From assembly GCF_963676685.1 (NCBI RefSeq), contig NC_092347.1:93438208-93502207 (forward strand): a stretch of DNA of 64,000 bases, in the 5' to 3' direction. The position numbers and the translations under genes were made by a program. This document shows positions 21,241 to 32,945 of the stretch, one piece after another. This DNA is from Mytilus edulis (lineage: Eukaryota; Mollusca; Bivalvia; Mytilida; Mytilidae). Numbering within the stretch: the stretch's first letter is position 1; each line of letters opens with the position of its first letter. Below the pieces are notes generated by a model. It did no database searches. It had not been told where the DNA came from and saw only the letters and a program-made list of their open reading frames with translations.

Positions 21241-23589
21241 CCTTATAAAGAAAATACAAATTGAGCTGAAACTCTTTAAATTAAGACAAAAATGGAAGGA
21301 AATAAATGAAGAAAATACATGCCTTCGCCGCTATATGACCGGGAGTAAATTTTCTGAAACTATTATGCAACAAGTTTCAAGTTGAAATTGCATAAAAATC
21401 GTATTTTAGGTGTTTTAAAACATACCCCGTTAGGTAAAAATTTAGGTGGCAAACAACTGGATCAAAATACATACACTCCTTTGTTTGCTTTTCATAACTA
21501 TATAAAAATAATCGTTACATATATATTCACGAGTAGGTATAAAACAGATTATAATACTTTGATTATTTGAAGGTCTATTAAGGACTAGCAGAAAAATTCA
21601 CACACTCCCCCCCCCCCCCCATCTACTGCTGCATTTACATGACCGTGCCCCCCCCCTTTTTTTTTGCATTATAGTTTCTTAAAAAATATTATGGAATTTA
21701 TTAATATCAATTTCCTATATTTCTTATGATACAAATGTCATTGAATATTCGATCCAGACGAATTGCCTCCAAAAGGAGTAATGCAATTTTTAAGTTATAT
21801 TCAATGTATACAGGTAATATATTTTGTGTTTTGATACAGACCCCACATTTAAAATGTAATTTGTCAACCTCAGCGTCGTGAATATACCTTTTCGTAACAT
21901 GTCTATTTATGATAAGGAATCCGAATAAGATTAATTAATAGTTATATCAGTGACGGATTTAAAAAAAAGGGATCCGGCAGTTTGAAACCCTTTTTTAACT
22001 ATCAATGCATTTGTATGGGAACATATATTTGGAATCCCCTTTTCTCCTGGATTGGACCCCCTCTCTATTTAAATAACCGGCGAAACATATTGTAACGGCC
22101 CATCGGACGAACAGAAAGACGGACTTCTTTATCACTATAACCCCCCGCTTGACAAAGTGCTGTACGATTGAGTGTCAAAGAGACAGCTCTACATCTTAAA
22201 CAAAGTGAAGGAACTGTGATCAATTAAAGGCTACAGTACGGCCTCGAATGTGTGTAAATACATGCATTTTTATATAACAACTAAATCTGTGTGTTTGTAC
22301 AATTTTAAGCATAACGGAGGACATTTCTGAAACTTATATACTAGTATACATCAAACCTTCCTCTTAGTTTAGCAACATTTAAACATCCTTATAGTTAATG
22401 TAGTAAGTCGAGTACACCCTATCAAGCTAAACATGTTTCATAGGTTTTCAGGATGTGAATGTATTGAAATATATTTGTGTTATTTAGAAAAATGCCACCT
22501 TTTAATGTATCGTAAATAACTTTGAAATCACCACTAGAATACAGTGACATAAAGACTGATCATACAGTTTTAAAATATACAATCGAGACTGATCGTACAG
22601 TGAGAAATTCAAACAAGTGTAATTTTCTTATTTCTGTCTTCAAAGATCTGGTTGAAACTTTTACCACCACTTGAAATACACTTCATTTAGTTAATTAAGT
22701 CTGGTTGTTACGTTAATTTGTACACTAAGAGGGTAAAAAGGTTGTTTTTAGGTTTGCTGACTGATTTTTCTTAGTGATGCACTTGAAAATCTCTTGATTA
22801 AGGCAAAGATACGAATAATGAATGTGCGGAATTTAATTCTAAACCATTTGAGAATATTGATGTCGGCTGAAATAATCATTAAGCAATGTACAGATGATCA
22901 ACTTACCGTTTAATTCAGTATACCCATCAAATTTAAAATGTGATCCAAAAAGTTCTCGCTTCGAAAATCGCGACTTCTGGATAGCGTACAGAATAGTATC
23001 TACACTGTGAAATACAATTGACGTCATCATGGTCATATATGAAACATATGTAGACAAACATGTACACCATACACGAAATACCTTGGCGCTATAGCATACA
23101 GGTATATATCCAAAAGGCTAAACAACATAAAACGAACATTTGCCGAATGATGCATGATAATGAGTTCGATGTTAGTTGAAACGTTGCAGAAGTAAAAAAT
23201 GTACACCTTACAATCATAACAGACAGTTATCCTAAAACTTAACGAATCCGCGATACGGACTTGACCACAAAAATGAATCTTCATCCATGAAATTAGGCAA
23301 ATTCGGGGTCAGGTGAATTCTGTCTGACGTACATGTAGTTTATAGGATCCAATATACAAAATGTGGGTATCCTATAACTCTTGATGACTGAGTACTTCAC
23401 ATGACAATAAAAAGCTTCATCCTTCAGTCATCCAACTATTTTACATTTCATTTTCTGAAAATATTAATACTTTGAAATGCTTAATTAAACTTATTGAGGA
23501 TATTGACCTATCTAGCTTTTCTCAATACCAATAACATATACTAATTATGATATAATTGAAGAATAATTTGAACGTCTTCGTAGCATCAG
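21241..23589. other. No gene recognised; poly-C tracts
   Basis: A C14 run lies at 21607-21620 and a C9-T10 run at about 21648-21666. A stretch near 21950-22080 resembles the end of the repeat at 43895-43935 (inverse 'GGATCCGCC'-type text). Small frames have no motifs. Confidence 0.45.
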
Positions 23590-24012
23590 ATCTTTCACGA
23601 TCCTAGTTCTTTATTTACCAAGTTTCAGATTATGTTTATACAAAATAACTATGAGAACCATTTGATTAATTCATATAAAATGCCCTTATTCGGATAAAAG
23701 TAGTTTTTCTAGTCGAATCATGTTTGTTTACATTTTTCATGTCCTTGAAAGGTCGAGAAGCAATCTGCCTTTTGTAGTTTTGTAATAACTATGTATTTTT
23801 AAAACTTGATATTCTCACATACTGATCATAATGTTGAAACATTTTGACAGACTGTTTTATTTTGTCGTTAATTTGTCTGTGTAATTAATTAAATTAGAAT
23901 ATTTATTGACCTTTCATATGTCTCCTCGATTAAATGTCTTTCATGATCCGTTACCAGAGCTTTCACGATCGTCCCTCAATACTTGACCGCCGTTAGATAT
24001 TCTTTCACGATC
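23590..24012 (+). repeat. Four dispersed TCTTTCACGATC motifs
   Basis: Copies at 23591-23602 and 24001-24012 are exact. 23937-23948 has CATGATC, and 23960-23970 is CTTTCACGATC. No gene start lies nearby, so role is unknown. Confidence 0.6.
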
Positions 24013-24039
24013 ATTTCTCTCGTTAAACCGAATGACACC

Positions 24040-24190
24040 CGTGGTTTGGACAAATATACATCGTATAGATCAACCAAATCGTGATGGTGTCCGTAAAATT
24101 TACGAGTGTCATTTTTAATCTGTCCGCCTCATAACTTTGTTGGAGCAGTTTCTGCGTTAGGAGCACACTCCTGCATATGATGTCCGTATA
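24040..24190 (+). repeat. Dispersed repeat family S, copy 2
   Basis: 'CATCGTATAGATCAACCAAA', 'TCGTGATGGTGTCCGTAAAA', 'GTTTCTGCGTTAGGAGCACA' correspond to 12940-13060. Confidence 0.65.
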
Positions 24191-24572
24191 ATGGGAACAA
24201 CCCCGCCCTTACCGTCAATAACACTTAGTTCAAAGGCTTATTACAACGGTTTTGCACTTAAAAGAAGTTCAAAAGGGAAATAATGGGACCATCTGTTTTA
24301 ACCTTTAAATTAAGTAAACAAAAGTATGAGACGTAACTGTGTCTGTATTATCATGGATAAGGATTGTCACAAAATATAAGATTTTCAATTATTGCCAATT
24401 TGAAAACAATCCCAGTTCAAATGCTGTGGATGCAAGCAATTATGCGTTATTTCATTATGTTGGGATTTCCCTGCATGAATTGAGCGTCATAAGAAAAAAA
24501 TATGGTCGGCATCAAGAATAGAACTGTTAATAAATATGGTAATAATCATTCTGCATTGCAAATAACATTTAG

Positions 24573-24830
24573 AATGGAAATTAGTAATGTGTCTAAGAGA
24601 CAACTACCCGACCATAGAGCAGACAACAGCCGAATGTCTACAATGCAGGGAGAAACGTCCGCACCCGGAGGCGTCCTTCAGCTGGCCCCTAAACAAATAT
24701 GTATACTAGTTCAGTGATAATGGACGTAACACTTAACTCCGAATTATACACAAGAAACTAACATTGAAAATCATCCAAGAATAACAAAGGCCAGAGTCTC
24801 CTGAATTGGGACAAATTAAACAAATCAACT
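24573..24830 (-). repeat. Retroelement tail family A (reverse)
   Basis: Inverse of the 1737-2367 copy: 'GAAATTAGTAATGTGTCTAA', 'GAGACAACTACCCGACCATA', 'GGAGGCGTCCTTCAGCTGG', 'AGGCCAGAGTCTCC'. Confidence 0.75.
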
Positions 24831-25660
24831 TTCTTACGTCTGTATCACGATAAAAGCTATCATTGTCGCCTATGGGAAAATTAATTGTTTATTTCTATAT
24901 GAAAATTATGTGCAAATCAAATTTAAAACCGGAAGTCTTTGACTTAAAAGTCGGTCTGATGACAGAAACAATATCCGGAAGCCTTTTCTGTATTTTCGTT
25001 TTTCTCTCAAAATAACCCAAACTGAACAATCATAAGAATGGATGACAATGCGACTACATGTATGCATGGTAATGTACATATAAGACGCAGAGGCATTTTG
25101 ATGAATTTACTGTGGAAGGAAGAGAAGCGACACACAAAATGAGGTCTTCTCGTTTAATAGTATAGAAATTGACGTCGTGAATAGTATTAATCCTGCTATT
25201 GGTTGTCCTTTCAAGCATAACAACCCCTATATCTGCTTCAATTGTATATTTTATACTCGCTAAAGCGTCCACATGACTGCATGTAGTTTTACAAATGAAA
25301 TTTAGTGCGACATTTTGCTGTGTTGCAAATTGGTGAATTTATAACTACTTATTCTAACAACCTTCTCGATAAGCAAAACAAATCAAACAGTATTTGAAAT
25401 AAAATTTTAAAAAAGTGCAATCTTGACAAGAATGTATTGAAACATTATTTATTTGATATTTGGGAAGCTTTGTGCCTTTGAAAACTTCACTGAGTAGTTC
25501 CATGAATAAACGTCACTGAGTAGTTTCATATATATTCATAGGAAGAAACAATTTAACGGGTTTTTGGAAGCGTTAACGAGAAAGATATGCATGTCATGTG
25601 CCTCTATTAGGTTAATAAGTTTGTATAAAACAAATTACAAACATAAATAAAGGCAACAGT
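24831..25660. other. No gene recognised
   Basis: No coding or second-copy repeats seen. Confidence 0.4.
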
Positions 25661-25664
25661 ATTA

Positions 25665-26470
25665 TAACGCTGTTCAACTTTCATAAATCGATTAAAAGAA
25701 AAAAAAATTAGGAAACAAACTAAAATATACATACATGACGTCGCTCAGTAATTATACATCCCGATATTGTTTTTTTAAGGTGGTACCTAACACTACAGGG
25801 AGGTAACTCTGTAAATTCAGTTGAATGTTTTAATTACGTTGTGTTGTTAAGGGAATATTAAGCTTCTCAATGATCAAAATTAACGTTTGTCAAACTGCTA
25901 TATAACCAGTGTAATGTTTCCGATAAATTGGCTGGTTCAAATATTTAAAAAATTTTATATTTTTGTCGAAGGGTCAAAGTAAATACTTTGTAAAAATTTA
26001 ATTAGAATTAAACGAGCCGAATTAATTTTAGTGAAGGTGTAGGGTACCACCTTAAACTATAGTTGTAAATTTGTGTATTCTTGTTTTTAAATTTGCTGAT
26101 ATGCTTGGTCTATATGCCATTTTGTGCTTCCTTGTTACATATTTGTTTGTTTTTATAGTTGTTAAGATTATAACACACTAGTGACTGCTATACCCCTATT
26201 TTTGACATTTTTACCTTTGAGATGTTCACACATTATTGTCAATATAATAGAATTTGATGCGATGGTCATACAAGAGAGAGTTTAAGCTAGCTTTAAAATC
26301 AGGTTAAATCCACCATTTTCTACAAAAGATAATGCCTGTACCAAGTCAGGACTATGACAGTTGGTATCCATTTGTTTGATGTGTTTGAGCAATTGATTTT
26401 GCCAGGAACTGTCTATGTTGAATTTTCCTCGGAGTTCAATGTTTTAGTGATTTACTTTTATTTTACATTT
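25665..26470 (+). repeat. Tail family B copy with a TTAA element inside
   Basis: Opens with a 60-bp piece of family R ('CGCTGTTCAACTTTCATAAA'). Then follow 'ATGACGTCGCTCAG', 'ATTATACATCCCGATATTG', a 273-bp insertion (25779-26051), and the continuation 'GTAAATTTGTGTATTCTTG', 'TGACTGCTATACCCC', 'ATGACAGTTGGTATCC', 'TTTTCCTCGGAGTTCA'. Confidence 0.7.
25779..26051. mobile_element. TTAA-flanked MITE, 'GGTGGTACC' family
   Basis: TTAA at 25775-25778 and 26052-26055 borders a 273-bp unit whose ends are inverse (GGTGGTACCTA / TAGGGTACCACC). It splits a tail-B repeat whose unbroken counterpart lies near 2685-2705. A piggyBac-superfamily derivative is inferred from TTAA. It contains no gene. Confidence 0.8.
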
Positions 26471-26493
26471 CTGTTGTTAACTAGCTTTTTGAG

Positions 26494-26802
26494 ATGGTAT
26501 CAATTAAAACATTAAAATGCATGTCTTCCTTCCATTTAATTTCATATTTTAAAAGTCCTACATGTATTTTTGTTGTCCTCTCCATCACCAATAGCGCTTT
26601 GGAAAAGAAGGAGCTCCCAGATTATTGTCTTCAATGTCCATTATCCGAGCTATGCCAAATGAATCAGGTTGAGGGGGATATCATTGATGATGATTTATCT
26701 AAATATTTACTCCATGTAATTAAGTTCTACAATAAAGCACTGTCTAAATATTTACTGCATGTAATTAAGTTCTACAATAAAGCACTATCAGAAACTCTTT
26801 AA
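26494..26802 (+). CDS. Hypothetical open frame with a 15-residue tandem repeat
   Basis: A 102-codon frame follows the tail-B repeat. I do not recognise it. 'LSKYLLHVIKFYNKA' occurs twice in tandem because a 45-bp unit (from 26698 and from 26743) is duplicated almost exactly. The middle ('LPDYCLQCPLSELCQM') has four cysteines but matches no zinc-finger spacing I know. There is no signal peptide or clear promoter. It may be a remnant of a longer gene or chance, and I lean to remnant because the composition is less AT-biased than its surroundings. Confidence 0.2.
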   Translation: MVSIKTLKCMSSFHLISYFKSPTCIFVVLSITNSALEKKELPDYCLQCPLSELCQMNQVEGDIIDDDLSKYLLHVIKFYNKALSKYLLHVIKFYNKALSETL

Positions 26803-27872
26803 TGAACATACAATAATCTGGAAAAACTATGGAGATAACATTGAACACAAACAGTGAAAGATATCTAAACAACACAGACACTCAGAATACCAATAAACAA
26901 GCATTGAACCACCAGCTGTTGGAACGAAATCTTTAATCAGACCTATTTTGGAGATGAAAATGAAGTAAGAAACTTCATTGATGACCAACAACAAAAAAAC
27001 AAATACTATAATAAAAAAAACCTGAATATGACATATGGGAATTTACAAAATAATAATGGAATTATATACCTGGTAGATTTTATTGCACATTTAATATTAA
27101 AAGCAAAGAATGAAAAGAGTGATCCTCACTTTGAGGAATTATGAGTAGGATATAAAGAACATTAAAATATCACAAATAAGGAATTACAGTTATATCAGCT
27201 AATAATTATTATAATATATTATTTCATCAGGAAACATTTATCAGAAGTCAATCAACAAATTGTAAAAAAAGAAAGAAAGGAAGAGAGACAAAGCAGAGCA
27301 TTCTGAGCCGTTGACCGATGATATCAATCTTCTAATTGACATAAAATCTTCTTCCCTGCTTAAAAAATGGTATTGCTCACATAACATTGCTAAAAGGCTC
27401 ACATGCATTTAGTTGAAAAAGCGTCACTGGGCAGTATACAGTTAGCTAAGCCTAGGCAGTTATGCATACAAAATATAAGAGTTGAAGAAACCCACTGACA
27501 CTTTTCGTCACAACATTCCCTAAAATAGTGCATCAGTACCATGTGAATAAAAAACATAATCATGATCATTATTTATCGTATAATGCAATTAAAATAAAAA
27601 ACGAAATAAATTCAGAACAACCGGACTGTTTTCATGGATATAACCGATAACACGATATATATGTTTGCAACAAAAAAATATATTCCAGCAATTTATTGTC
27701 AATAAAATTGTATTACAAATGTCAAGTACTGTCTACCTAGTCTATATACTGGTATATATATATATTTATCACGACGTCATTAAATTGTGTACCTATGAGA
27801 TGTCTGTAAAGTATATCTTTGTGGCATCACTATAACATGTATATACGTATACAATCAATGAAGAACAATTAT
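26803..27872. other. No gene recognised
   Basis: Very A-rich with a small (TA)n run near 27752. Possibly decayed coding at 26803-27180, but no family is identifiable. Confidence 0.4.
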
Positions 27873-28340
27873 AAAAAAGAAGATGTGGTATGATTGCCAA
27901 TGAGACCACTTTCCACAAGAGACCAAAATGACACAGAAATTAACAACTATTGGTCACCGTACCACCTTCAACAATGAGAAAGCCCATACTGCATAGACAG
28001 TTATAAAAAGCCCCGAAATGACAATGTAACTCAATTCAAACGAGAAAACTAACAGCCTTATTTATATATAAAACAAATGAACGAAAAACAAGTGTTACAT
28101 AAACGACAACCACAGAATTACAGGCTCCTGACTTGGGACAGGCACATACATACAGAATGTGGCGGGGTTAAACATGTTAGCGGGATCCCAACCCTCCCCA
28201 TAACCTGGACAGTGGTATAACACTACAACATAAAAACAAACTATAAAAATCAGTTGAAAAAGACTAAACTCAGCAGATGAACAAAAATACAATTAGACGT
28301 GGCCGGGTACTTGTACATCCCAACAACAAAAAGACACAAG
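27873..28340 (+). repeat. Dispersed repeat family U, copy 1
   Basis: 'GGTATGATTGCCAATGAGAC', 'CAACAATGAGAAAGCCCATA', 'CTGCATAGACAGTTATAAAA', 'CCTGACTTGGGACAGGC', 'GACGTGGCCGGGTACTTG'. Shorter copies are at 55235-55440 and, inverted, at 59655-59745. Its last phrase resembles the 'GTGGCTC...TACATCCC' phrases of tail B. Confidence 0.75.
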
Positions 28341-29520
28341 GAACAGATCTGAGAATACTCGCAGTTAACTGACAGCCAGTTCAAAGCCACTAATAAAAAA
28401 AATCATGCATGCATCCAAGACTAAATGTTTATTTATTTTGAGCACATCTACACTAAAGAAAATGTTTAAAGACTTTAAAAATAAGAAACACAAACATCTA
28501 ACTTCTAGAAGTAGGTCTAAATTTCGCTTTTGAAATGACATAATACGACAATGATGGACACACTCAAACTGCATGTCTCAAAAATTCAGTTTAGGATGAA
28601 AAGGAGCTTCCAATCCCAATGATATTCCATTATTTTGATGTAACACATTTCTTAGATTAGGTCCTCGTGGCACCAACACCTACCCAAAACATCAAAATCT
28701 CCAGCTAAGCTTATATAATAAGTTTTAGGAACCATCAACAATGTCAAAACAGACCATGCATTATTAAGAATTGTATTATATGCATATCATTGAATTTCAA
28801 CAGCTCTCTCACCACGAAAACAGTGTTCATATTACATATGACAAGTTAGTCCGTCTTCAGCTTTTTTTCCTTGCGGTGAACATTCTTTTTTTCAATAAAT
28901 TGTTGAAATAAGTAACACATCGGGCATTTTCAGGGATGAAACATGATCCTTCACTTACTATTGATGACTTTGGTTATGATGGTTGTCTATAAATATGGTA
29001 TTGAAGTGCTTATGACTACATTGTAAAAAGGTTAGTGCAGAACAAGATGAGCATACAGTTAACTCGAGTACATATGGCTGATTTTTACAGTAGTTACGAT
29101 ACCACTCCTCTTATTTTTTTATTTAAACTTTTTTTATCACATGACGTAGTGTGAAAAGGGAATTCATAGTCCAATTTTGTCCAAAATTTTAGTCTTCTGC
29201 ATGTATATTCATCAAAATGGATTTGACACTATTGGTAGATTAAGATGTAGTCGTGTAAATGAGGGTGGTGCCACTATGTTCAAATATATAAACAGTTATT
29301 TAATGTAATGCAAGAAAAGACAGATACAAAGTTTTTTAAGGAATTTGAAAGATGTCGGTGAATCGTTAGAGTTGTTTAAAATGTGTACAAGTAAACAACC
29401 ACCATTAGAAAGGGCAAAAACGATAAATATCAGCCGCAAACAAGGCTGTACTCCACTAAAACGCTAGCTAGATTATTAAAAAATAGAACGTTACACCAAT
29501 GGTAAAAGTGGGGAAAAACA
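28341..29520. other. No gene recognised
   Basis: Short frames only. No second-copy repeat noted. Confidence 0.4.
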
Positions 29521-29523
29521 AAT

Positions 29524-29730
29524 ATGGAGCAAAAGATACACAAATTTCTTAAGACAGGACACAAGTCAAACACAAATAAGAACATACCTTGTGCAAAACT
29601 TCACTGCTTGACAGTTATGAATTGTTTCCAGACTGACAAGAACCTGGAGAATACTGTAGAGAAAATAGGAACTTTGATAAATCGAGCAGAAATGGATGAA
29701 AAAAGCAGAGAATGCTTGAGGATTTCATAA
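29524..29730 (+). CDS. Short Lys-rich open frame, unknown
   Basis: A 68-codon frame ('NCFQTDKNLENTVEKIG' region) has no recognised domain or convincing start context. It is listed only because it is less AT-rich than its flanks. May be chance. Confidence 0.12.
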   Translation: MEQKIHKFLKTGHKSNTNKNIPCAKLHCLTVMNCFQTDKNLENTVEKIGTLINRAEMDEKSRECLRIS

Positions 29731-29872
29731 GCAATATGAAGGAAGGACTCGTGCTTAAAAAACCATAGAAAAAATTTAACGCGCGTCAACCAAATTGTCC
29801 ACCTGGAATCTTTCTTTTTCTCTTCTGATCGCCTTATAACGCATTTTAATGGTAAAGCACTAGCCAAAAAAT

Positions 29873-30303
29873 TAAAACTAGAGGCTCTTAAGGGCCTGTA
29901 TCGCTCACCTAACTACTTAGGTTTTTGAAATCATATACAAAAAATTTGGCTTCAAAGTAGAAACACTTGGCCAGCACCTCAATAGGAAAGGAACATTTAT
30001 GCTACATGTATGTTTGGTTTCATTCAATTCAGTGGTTCTCTAGAAGAAGTATTTTGTATGCATTTCCCATAGGGTCCTATGTTAAACTAAGACACCCCCC
30101 GGCTGTCGGCAATCTTGGATGATGGATCGGCTTGGTCAGCACCTCATAAGGAACATTCATGCCATGTTTGGTTTCATTCCATTCAGTGGTTCTCTAGAAG
30201 AAGTTCAAAATGTGAAAAGTTTACGACGACGGACGACGAAGACGGACGACGGACGTCAAGTGATGAGGAAATCTCACTTGGCACTTTGGGCCAGGTGAGC
30301 TAA
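29873..30303 (+). repeat. Dispersed repeat 'AACTAGAGGCTC...GGTGAGCTAAA', full copy
   Basis: Starts 'AACTAGAGGCTCTTAAGGGC', contains 'GTATCGCTCACCTAACTAC' and two diverged internal repeats ('TGGTTTCATTCAATTCAGTG' near 30010 and 30170). It ends with GACGACGGAC triplets (30221-30258) and 'GGCCAGGTGAGCTAAA'. The 1-62 segment is the end of another copy. Confidence 0.7.
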
Positions 30304-30654
30304 ATAAGACAATTTGACGTTTACACAGTTTTTATAACATTATTCGGAAAAAAGATACTATCGAAGATAATCCCATTAAAAGTGACAAACTGGATGAAAA
30401 TGACTCCCTAAACATAAAAACCGTCCAAGGAACCATCCACATATGTCAACCTTATTTCCATATCATTATTCAATATAACTTATGTACCAAATGATTTCTT
30501 TCCAAATGCTCGTGCAATGTAGATGATTACCGCATTCAACCTGGATATGGAAGGATTTTAGACCAGTAATCCATATTATATCGCAAGTGGCAAATCGAGA
30601 CCAGAATCGTCAAAACAAATTTCGATAAAGATTTGAGATCTCAAACATGTCCTA
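30304..30654. other. No gene recognised
   Basis: Decayed-looking coding composition near 30330-30560, but no family is identifiable. Confidence 0.35.
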
Positions 30655-30820
30655 TGTACAAATGATATGTTTAGCTAGCTATAAAACCAGACAGATTTAT
30701 ACCAAGTCATGGATATGACAGCTGGTGTCCATTCGTTTGAGCGTTTGCCATTTGATTATGGGCTTTCTGTTTTTTATTTTCCTCGTAGTTCGGTATTTTT
30801 TAATTGTTTTCCCTAGATAT
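30655..30820 (+). repeat. Tail family B fragment
   Basis: 'TTAGCTAGCTATAAAACCAG', 'ACCAAGTCATGGATATGACA', 'GTCCATTCGTTTGAGCG', 'TTTTCCTCGTAGTTCGG', as at 26280-26450. Confidence 0.7.
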
Positions 30821-30984
30821 TTCATCCATGTTTCATCTCATAGAGAAATAACTTGGGAATGTTACAAGTGTAAAACACATGGTAGCGGCGACAATTGAAT
30901 ACTGAAGAAGACACAGTGTAAGAAGTGGTAGTACAGAACTTTTAAGTATACATTTAAACTCTTAAATTTTAAAAATATGCCACA

Positions 30985-31145
30985 CAATCCTTAATAGTTA
31001 TCCCATAAGGACGCGGTGTGTCAGTGTAAGATCATCCCGATGGCTGGAGGCACTTGTCTCAGAAAAAAAATTCCTATATACCTATTATATTAAGGTATAT
31101 AGGAAAAACCAAATTCTGAGACAAGTGCATATGATCATCCAGTCT
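30985..31145. mobile_element. Inverted-repeat element carrying an inner hairpin
   Basis: The flanks ('TTAATAGTTATCCCATAAGG', 'GTGTAAGATCATCCCGATGG') match 15432-15560. At 31050-31128 lies a hairpin: outer arms GCACTTGTCTCAGAA and its inverse, inner arms TCCTATATACCT and AGGTATATAGGA. It appears absent from the 15.4-kb copy, so it is either an insertion or a different subfamily. Confidence 0.65.
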
Positions 31146-32260
31146 GGTCAAGGTATTATTTTTCTCCCAGTTCCTAATATCAATAAGCTGTCAAATATGA
31201 GATTAGAAAGGAGACACCTTACCTTGAGATTCATGGAACTTCAACGGTACGAAAACATTCAATTTAATGGTCTTCACCTTCTCTAGCACTCACCCAGAAA
31301 ATACAAATCAAAGTCAAAATAAGTGCTTAGTTTTCTGAATCATTATATAATAGAAAGTCGATTAAATTACTATTAACTACTGCTTACGCTTACACAACGC
31401 AAGCGGAATGTGACTAATTAAGTTATAAAATTACAAGATGTTACAGTAAATGACCTTCAATTAATGACAAATCAAACACACCTACTAACATGTTGGTGAA
31501 TACAATTGATATTTTATTTCAAATTAAGATCGGGGAAACTGTTTTTAAACTATTACTTCCAGAACACGTTTCAAAATGTTCAATTACTCTTCGTAATTTT
31601 TGGTTGGTTATAATTAATATGCTTACTGTTGGATGACTCTTTCAAAAGGATGAGAGTTGAAATTATAAATAATTTTACGTTTTTCAATTAGATAGTCAGT
31701 AAATAAATACAATAACATCCAGGAGAGGGAAATACACAAATAAACAAAACAATAGTACATTTCGACATGCTTACCACAGAACATACAACCTATGCCAGCG
31801 CACAAAAAAGCACAACAGAACCAAGAACTGTACACTAGATCAACGCTACTAAAGTGACATCACAATTAAATTAAAAAAAAATTAAAATGATATAATTCAG
31901 GATTAGGTTTGTAATTATTTTGTTTATGTAATTTATATCAATTACAAGAATATTAATATAAAGAGGCGGATTTATGCTTATGGAGCTGCAAAAATGATAT
32001 TTTTTTAACTCATTTCAAAAGATTCAAATCAAATTTTTCGTCAGTTAAACTGTCTAACTTGTAGATAAATTAATAAAAAAAAAAATGATCAAAAAACTTT
32101 TGATTTGATAATTAACGGTATTTTTCGTCTCCATTCGTTAGCATTTCCGTTATGTAGCTGTCTGAGTGATGACAGATGTTACGTACTGGACCGGTGGGCG
32201 TGCTATATTTTGAACCGATAACAGAGTGTGTAACTGTCAGTTTATAAAAAGGAGACAAAC
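31146..32260. other. Unassigned, with family R end at 31790-31975
   Basis: 'AGCACAACAGAACCAAGAAC' and 'ATTACAAGAATATTAATATA' at 31810-31970 correspond to 12405-12535. Upstream of the OTU reading frame I see no TATA box I would defend. Confidence 0.45.
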
Positions 32261-32699
32261 ATGTATGTTTCAAATAATTCGGAGAGACAAAGAAAATTCC
32301 ATCATAGACTGAAGTCATTAATGGATATGGAGGACATTAACGGGATTGAACAACACAACTACGAAATGACAGCTGCTTTTGAAATTGAAATTACAGAAGT
32401 TCAATCACAAAGTTTAGCGTATATTACCACTATAGACACTGATCAATTAGCAGAAGCATTGATACCAGGAGATGTCCCTACTCGCAACATAAAAACAACT
32501 GGAGATGGGAACTGTATATATTATTCCGTATCCCTGGCTTTGTCTGGTGCGTATCTCTGCTAAGCAGCTTTTAGTTAACTCTTATTCGTACAAAATAACT
32601 CATGACACCCATTCTTTGTTGTTGCTTTGTACCCAGTTTCACATCATGTTACTTTGTATAATATGATTAGATTCATCATAAGCAACAAAACAAGTGTCA

Positions 32700-32945
32700 C
32701 ATGACTATTTGGAGCAGGATGATCTGCTTACCCTTCCAGAGCACATGTTATCACCCCCAGTTTAACTTTTGCTGGGGTTCGTGTTGCAAAGTATTTACAT
32801 TTTAGTTTTCTATATTGTATCTTGTGTAGTGATATTTGTCCGTTAAACGTTGTATTTCTTTTTTAGCCATGGCGTTGTCAGTCTATTTTCGTTCAATGAG
32901 TATGAATGTTCCTTTGATATCTTTCGCCCCTCTTTTATTAAAAAA
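32700..32945 (+). repeat. Retroelement tail family C inside the OTU intron
   Basis: 'GGAGCAGGATGATCTGCTTA', 'CCAGAGCACATGTTATCACC', 'GCTGGGGTTCGTGTTG', 'TAGCCATGGCGTTGTCAG', 'CGCCCCTCTTTTATT'. More diverged than the 20.7-kb copy. Confidence 0.75.
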
